Source of the DNA: Echiichthys vipera
Taxonomy: Eukaryota; Chordata; Actinopteri; Perciformes; Trachinidae
DNA: 64,000 nucleotides
Direction: 5' to 3'
Assembly: GCA_963691815.1 (NCBI GenBank)
Contig: OY829655.1
Span: 16,004,151 to 16,068,150, forward strand
The translations under genes and the position numbers were made by a program. Of this stretch, positions 59,801 to 64,000 are shown piece by piece. The notes under the pieces are model-generated. The model searched no databases and was not told where the DNA came from. It was given only the letters and a program-made list of their open reading frames with translations. Position 1 is the first letter of the stretch, and each line of letters opens with the position of its first letter.

Positions 59801-62800
59801 TGTTAATGGTTATTGTTTTTATTTGTCAACAGGAGCTGATTCAAAATGCAGATGATGCTCAAGCCACAGAAGTGGTGTTCATCCATGATGAGAGACGCTA
59901 TGGCACTGAGAGCCTTTGGACTCATGAAATGGGAGAATACCAAGGTATGCAGGATGTTCAGGGAGTAGCCATGCTCTAGGGTGGTTATTAACGCGATCAG
60001 CAGTCTGATGACAGTTTGTTAGCGTTCCAGCAATAAGGTCCAATACTCAAACATCAGCTCTGGTCCCTTTTGGAGTTTGTATCTTGTGATTGTTTTCATT
60101 CGAAGTTTCTCCCCTAATGCACCGTCGTTGGGCAAAGAGGATTTGTGTGTACTGTTTTTTTTACTACCACAAACTTATGAACACTCAATGATTTAATCAT
60201 CAGACGTAAGGCAGTCTCTTCAATACATTGGTTTCATTTACAGTAGACTTGGGTCACCATATTAGAGAAAAGACCCTAACATTACTATATTATTTCTAAA
60301 GGAGCTTTAACTGTACCTGTTTTAGTCAACAGTGTACAGTGTTGAGACCTTCTGGCAGAAATTGCCTTGTGTGCTTATTATATGTTTACAACCTCAGCCT
60401 CTTATACATAACATATTGTATACTTAGCATATCCACCACGATTAATGTAAGCTGGGGCAGAATTCTAAATATATTTAGAGAGACCGGAAATAATTTATAA
60501 AAAACAAAATCATGCATTAACTTAATTTCATAAGCACTTCTGAACTATTTTTTTTTGTCTTTGCAAAGGTCCTGCTCTCTACGCCTACAACAATGCAGCG
60601 TTCATTGATGATGACTGGAAAGGAATTCAGATGGCAGGGAGGAGTGTCAAGCGCAATGACCCAAACAAAGTCGGGAGGTTTGGAATCGGCTTTAACTCTG
60701 TTTACCACATAACAGGTGAAGCACCGTACAGATACACACATATACCTAATAGTTTAAGTTTTAGTTTTTTAAAAACATGCATAGTAAACTTACAGGACAA
60801 TATTTGTTTCCATTTATTCACAGATGTGCCAAGTATATTCAGTTCAGAGCACCTTGGCTTCATGGACCCACAAGAAAAAATATTTGGAGAAGGAAAAGGA
60901 GGTTTTCTGTGGTCTTTGGAGGATGAAGAACACCAAGAAGCTCTAACGACTATGCATGATCAATTCCAACCATTTCGAGATATAGTTTCGCTTGTAAGCA
61001 GGCAAGAATGGTCAAGAGTCATCATGGAGGATCAGCACTTTGACGGGACAATTTTCAGGTTCCCCCTGCGGAAAAAGGCATCTGATATTTCAGATAATCT
61101 ATATGACTCTGACAAGGTGGTTGAGCTTTTTGACAGCTTCATTGCAGATGCAGACTTAAGCCTTCTGTTCCTGAAAAATGTGACCTCTGTGTCCTTGATA
61201 CATATCGATGCACACGGCACTGTTAACACCAGACTTGAAGTGAAATCCTCAGTCCCCACAGATGTTGTTCTGGAGTCAGAAGACAAGTCAATCGTTGAGG
61301 GTTCAACACGGTTCAAATTGATAACCCTCAACTCAGACAACCGCAGGGAAACAAAATGGCTTTTGACAACATGTACCATGAAAGAAGGCAATGAGGAAAA
61401 TCTTGATTCACTCTCAAAAAAGTTGAGCTTTTTCCCCCAAGTTGACTTGGCGTTCCCTTGTGGTGAGAAGAGAGACTGTAGTGAGAGTAGACTGAGCTGC
61501 TTTCTCCCCCTCCCGAACAATGAATCCAACAAGACAGGATTCCCAGTTTATGTCAATGCGTGCTTTGGCCTCACAGACAACAGAAGACACATCAAGTGGC
61601 AAGAGGAAGACCAGAAACATGATGAACATGCTGTGTGGAATGAATTGCTGATGAAGGAGGTGCTCCCACAGGCATACCTCATGATCATTCAACATGCTGT
61701 CCGACTTGCCCAGCAATCTATTCTGCCTGTCTCTTCAGCGTACAATCTGTGGCCAGATATCGCCCAGATAAAGCACAAAGAGAGATGGAATGACGTAGCT
61801 CTGGATGTTCTTCAACACTTATTCAGAAATAATGTTCCTGTCCTCTCTCTTGCCAGAAATGAAAGAGAGTTCATCACTTTAGAAGAAGCTCTGTTCCCCT
61901 GCAATGGTCCAACATGTCCTGACATTTTGGGCGCCATTAAAAGGACTTTGGTTTCCTGTGGAGAAAACCTTGTCACTTTACCAATTAGTGTTGCAAGAGC
62001 TATAAATGAGACCTATCCACACCTCAGCACCCTAAAACATGTGACTCCAACTTTACTAAGGGACATTCTCCGCAGGATTGGCATGCACGTCATCTCTAAA
62101 GAGGACAAACTCCATCTTTTGGAGTACGTTTTGAGCGATGGACAATACAGAGAACTCAGGGATCTCCAGCTGCTTCCACTTAATGATGGCTCCTTCAGAT
62201 CTTTCACAGACAGAGAGGAGGACGCTGCTTTAATTGACAGCAATGAATTCCCAAGGCAGGTTTTTAATGTTTGGCATTATTCATATTTAACATTCTATAA
62301 TACATAGATTAAGTTATAATTATGTACTGTAATTTAAAGCAATTGCATCCATACTAAGTTAACATGTTGCCAGTTCCCCAAATACAATCATGATCGTTAG
62401 TACTGTTGAGCTCACACTTCAGTATAGGCCTATTATTTGACAATTATTATTATTTTATTTTTGTTTAGGCTAGTTTGTGTTTTGTTTGTTTTTTTTTGTT
62501 TGTGAAAATGTCCTTTTTTTGCAGAGTCTTGCTACCATACTGCAAACACCTCTTCATCCCAGATGATCTCAGTCCAGCCTGCCTTGCCCACCTGAAAGAA
62601 CTGGCCAGAAAAAGTAGGAATATCAACTTATAGATTACTGATTTAAAAGAGAAGTATTTACATCTGCCATCTGCATGTTTTCACACCACATTTATCTCCC
62701 TCTCACTTTTAAATCTATTTTTCAGATTTATTCAAGGTCATCAACATTGACGCACACCAGGTGGCTGAATATACAAGGAGGTATATGCCACAGGACTGGA

Positions 62801-64000
62801 AGCAGATGAGTCCAGGGCTTGTTACCTGGGACATCAGCAGCAGCAAACATCCACCTTTAGAGTGGCTCCAAGAATTCTGGAAATTTCTCAACACTCACTT
62901 CAAAGAGTTAAGTAGCTTCACTGGAATGCCATTGATACCAGTCAGTCCCCTGTCTGTCGGTCAGCCTGTATCACTAGCAAGACTAGAGCAGAACACAACC
63001 CTAATTTTTCAGAAAAGCAAGCGGATGAACCTACCCAAACAAATAACTCAGTTGGTGAACAAAGTCGGTGGAACAGCAGTGAGAGGAAACGAGTGGCTCA
63101 AGCATGAAGACCTAGACTCTTATGTGCTGTGCCCATCTCCAGGGAGTGTCATGAAAGTCTTGGTGAATTTAGATTCTCAGAATCTCATTAGAAAACTCAA
63201 GACTGTCTCCTACAAAGCACGAGAAGAACTGAAAGATTATCTCTCTCGTCTAGATTCCATCTCAGACACTGAGAAAGATTTACTCGCAATGTTGCCTGTG
63301 TTTCAAACAATGAAAGGATCCTGTGTTGAAGCTCAATCGAAGCAGGCTGTGCTTCTAATTTCTGGTCTAACAGTACCCCCAGAGTTCCCCATGCCTGATT
63401 CGGTTGTGCAGTGTGCAACTGAGGCTGATCGAAGACTGTTACAGCTACTCAAAGTGAATCTCTTGGACACAGCAGAAGCAGCCAATCTCCTGATTGACTG
63501 TATTGAGAGCAAAGCTTGCAGAAAAGAAGACACTGAGAAAATCATGACTTGGATTTTACAGCATGGTGATATTCTTTTCTCTCAAAATCAGACCTTGAAA
63601 CGCAGATGTAAACAATTGAGCTTCATTGAAGTTAAAGGAGAGCTGAAAAAGACCTCAAGCTTTTTGGATCCAAGAATTGAAACCTTTAAAGTCATTTTTG
63701 AGTCTGATTTCTTCCCTCCACCTGTATACACTCACACATCTCAGATGCTTCAAAGCCTAACAGATCTTGGATTGCTCAGTAAAGAAGTAGATGTGTCACC
63801 TGAGCACTTGTTGCACGCCACCACATTGATTGACAAACTGCATGTTGACTCTCAAACTGAGGCTCTCAATAGAGCTCAGGTGCTCATGAAGATGTTGAAC
63901 TCAAATGAGCTACTCTCAAAGTTCTCTCATGAGCAGCTTAATCGCCTCAAAATGCTAAAATGGGTCCAATGCGCTCAACCTGGGGACAATTCTCAGGCAT
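56895..64000 (+). CDS. sacsin-like protein, 5' part (runs off window)
   Basis: Coding exons 56895-56923, 57496-57583, 59833-59944, 60569-60715, 60824-62255, 62525-62613 and 62726 to the window end give about 1057 residues. It starts MSSKTKKKPR, with no ubiquitin-like domain as in human sacsin. The HSP90-type GHKL ATPase follows: FGATAPPFIDYLQDILRRYP, ELIQNADDAQATEVVF (N-box with the Mg-binding Asn), YNNAAFIDDDW, GRFGIGFNSVYHIT (glycine-rich lid). Then IFRFPLR, LPVYVNACFGLTDNRR-type and HLLEYVLSDGQYRELRDLQL segments match the sacsin repeat. Sacsin is a large cytosolic chaperone-like protein tied to Hsp70 and intermediate filaments; the same role here is inferred. The 62255 exon uses a probable GC donor. 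The 108-nt intron 60716-60823 is open in frame. It may be one of the several sacsin-like paralogues of fish and not the SACS ortholog, as the ATPase region is spread over small exons. Family is sure. Confidence 0.9.
58031..58375 (+). mobile_element. tRNA-derived SINE with 12-bp target duplication
   Basis: The head GTGGTTAGCACTG (A box) and GGTTTGAATCC (B box) form a pol III promoter. The body includes CTCCGGCTTCATCCCACAGT, and the tail AGGGTGTACCCCGCCTCACG ends at GATAGGGACAAGCAGTTGAG. Exact flanks ATGTTATACTTT occur at 58019-58030 and 58376-58387. It lies in a sacsin-like intron in sense orientation. A deleted copy of the family is at 12215-12445. Confidence 0.9.
58400..59832. other. sacsin-like intron, no recognised element
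   Basis: The remainder of the intron between exons ending at 57583 and starting at 59833. It is AT-rich with short A- and T-runs; no exon or transposon was recognised. Confidence 0.5.

Overview
The window looks like nuclear DNA of a ray-finned (teleost) fish. Genes are split into exons with GT/AG boundaries. (CA)n/(TG)n arrays are long and numerous, and there are tRNA-derived SINEs, decayed LINEs, hAT and PIF/Harbinger elements of types common in fish. No prokaryotic, viral or CRISPR feature was seen.

Positions 1 to about 29.4 kb hold no convincing protein gene. This part consists of microsatellites, a SINE (1.43 kb), LINE scraps (11.2, 15.3 and 23.7 kb), a 16-bp minisatellite (12.5-12.96 kb), a Harbinger relic with transposase remnants (13.2-14.4 kb), a hAT element with a perfect 8-bp target duplication (14.8-16.45 kb) and a MITE (16.9-17.4 kb).

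From 29.5 to 38.7 kb a minus-strand gene encodes a predicted 1154-residue SR-rich protein. Its C-terminal blocks match SON, but it stops before the G-patch and double-stranded-RNA-binding domains. From 40.3 to 44.6 kb the plus strand carries ERCC1 in nine coding exons, and from 45.2 to 51.6 kb PRMT2 in nine coding exons. A minus-strand C2H2 zinc-finger gene (51.8 to about 53.4 kb) lies tail-to-tail with PRMT2. From 56.9 kb to the window end the plus strand carries the 5' part of a sacsin-like gene with a GHKL (HSP90-type) ATPase domain; it runs off the edge.

The genes are not an operon-like unit. They are neighbours with separate roles: RNA processing (SON-like), excision repair (ERCC1), arginine methylation (PRMT2), probable DNA binding (zinc finger) and chaperone-like (sacsin-like). 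Exon joins were worked out by hand from splice signals, reading phase and remembered family sequences. The main points for follow-up are the SON-like protein without its RNA-binding end, two probable GC-AG introns (last intron of PRMT2 and one in the sacsin-like gene), a 108-nt intron that stays open in frame inside the sacsin-like ATPase domain, a long inverted repeat in the SON-like pre-mRNA, and several transposon insertions with readable target-site duplications.
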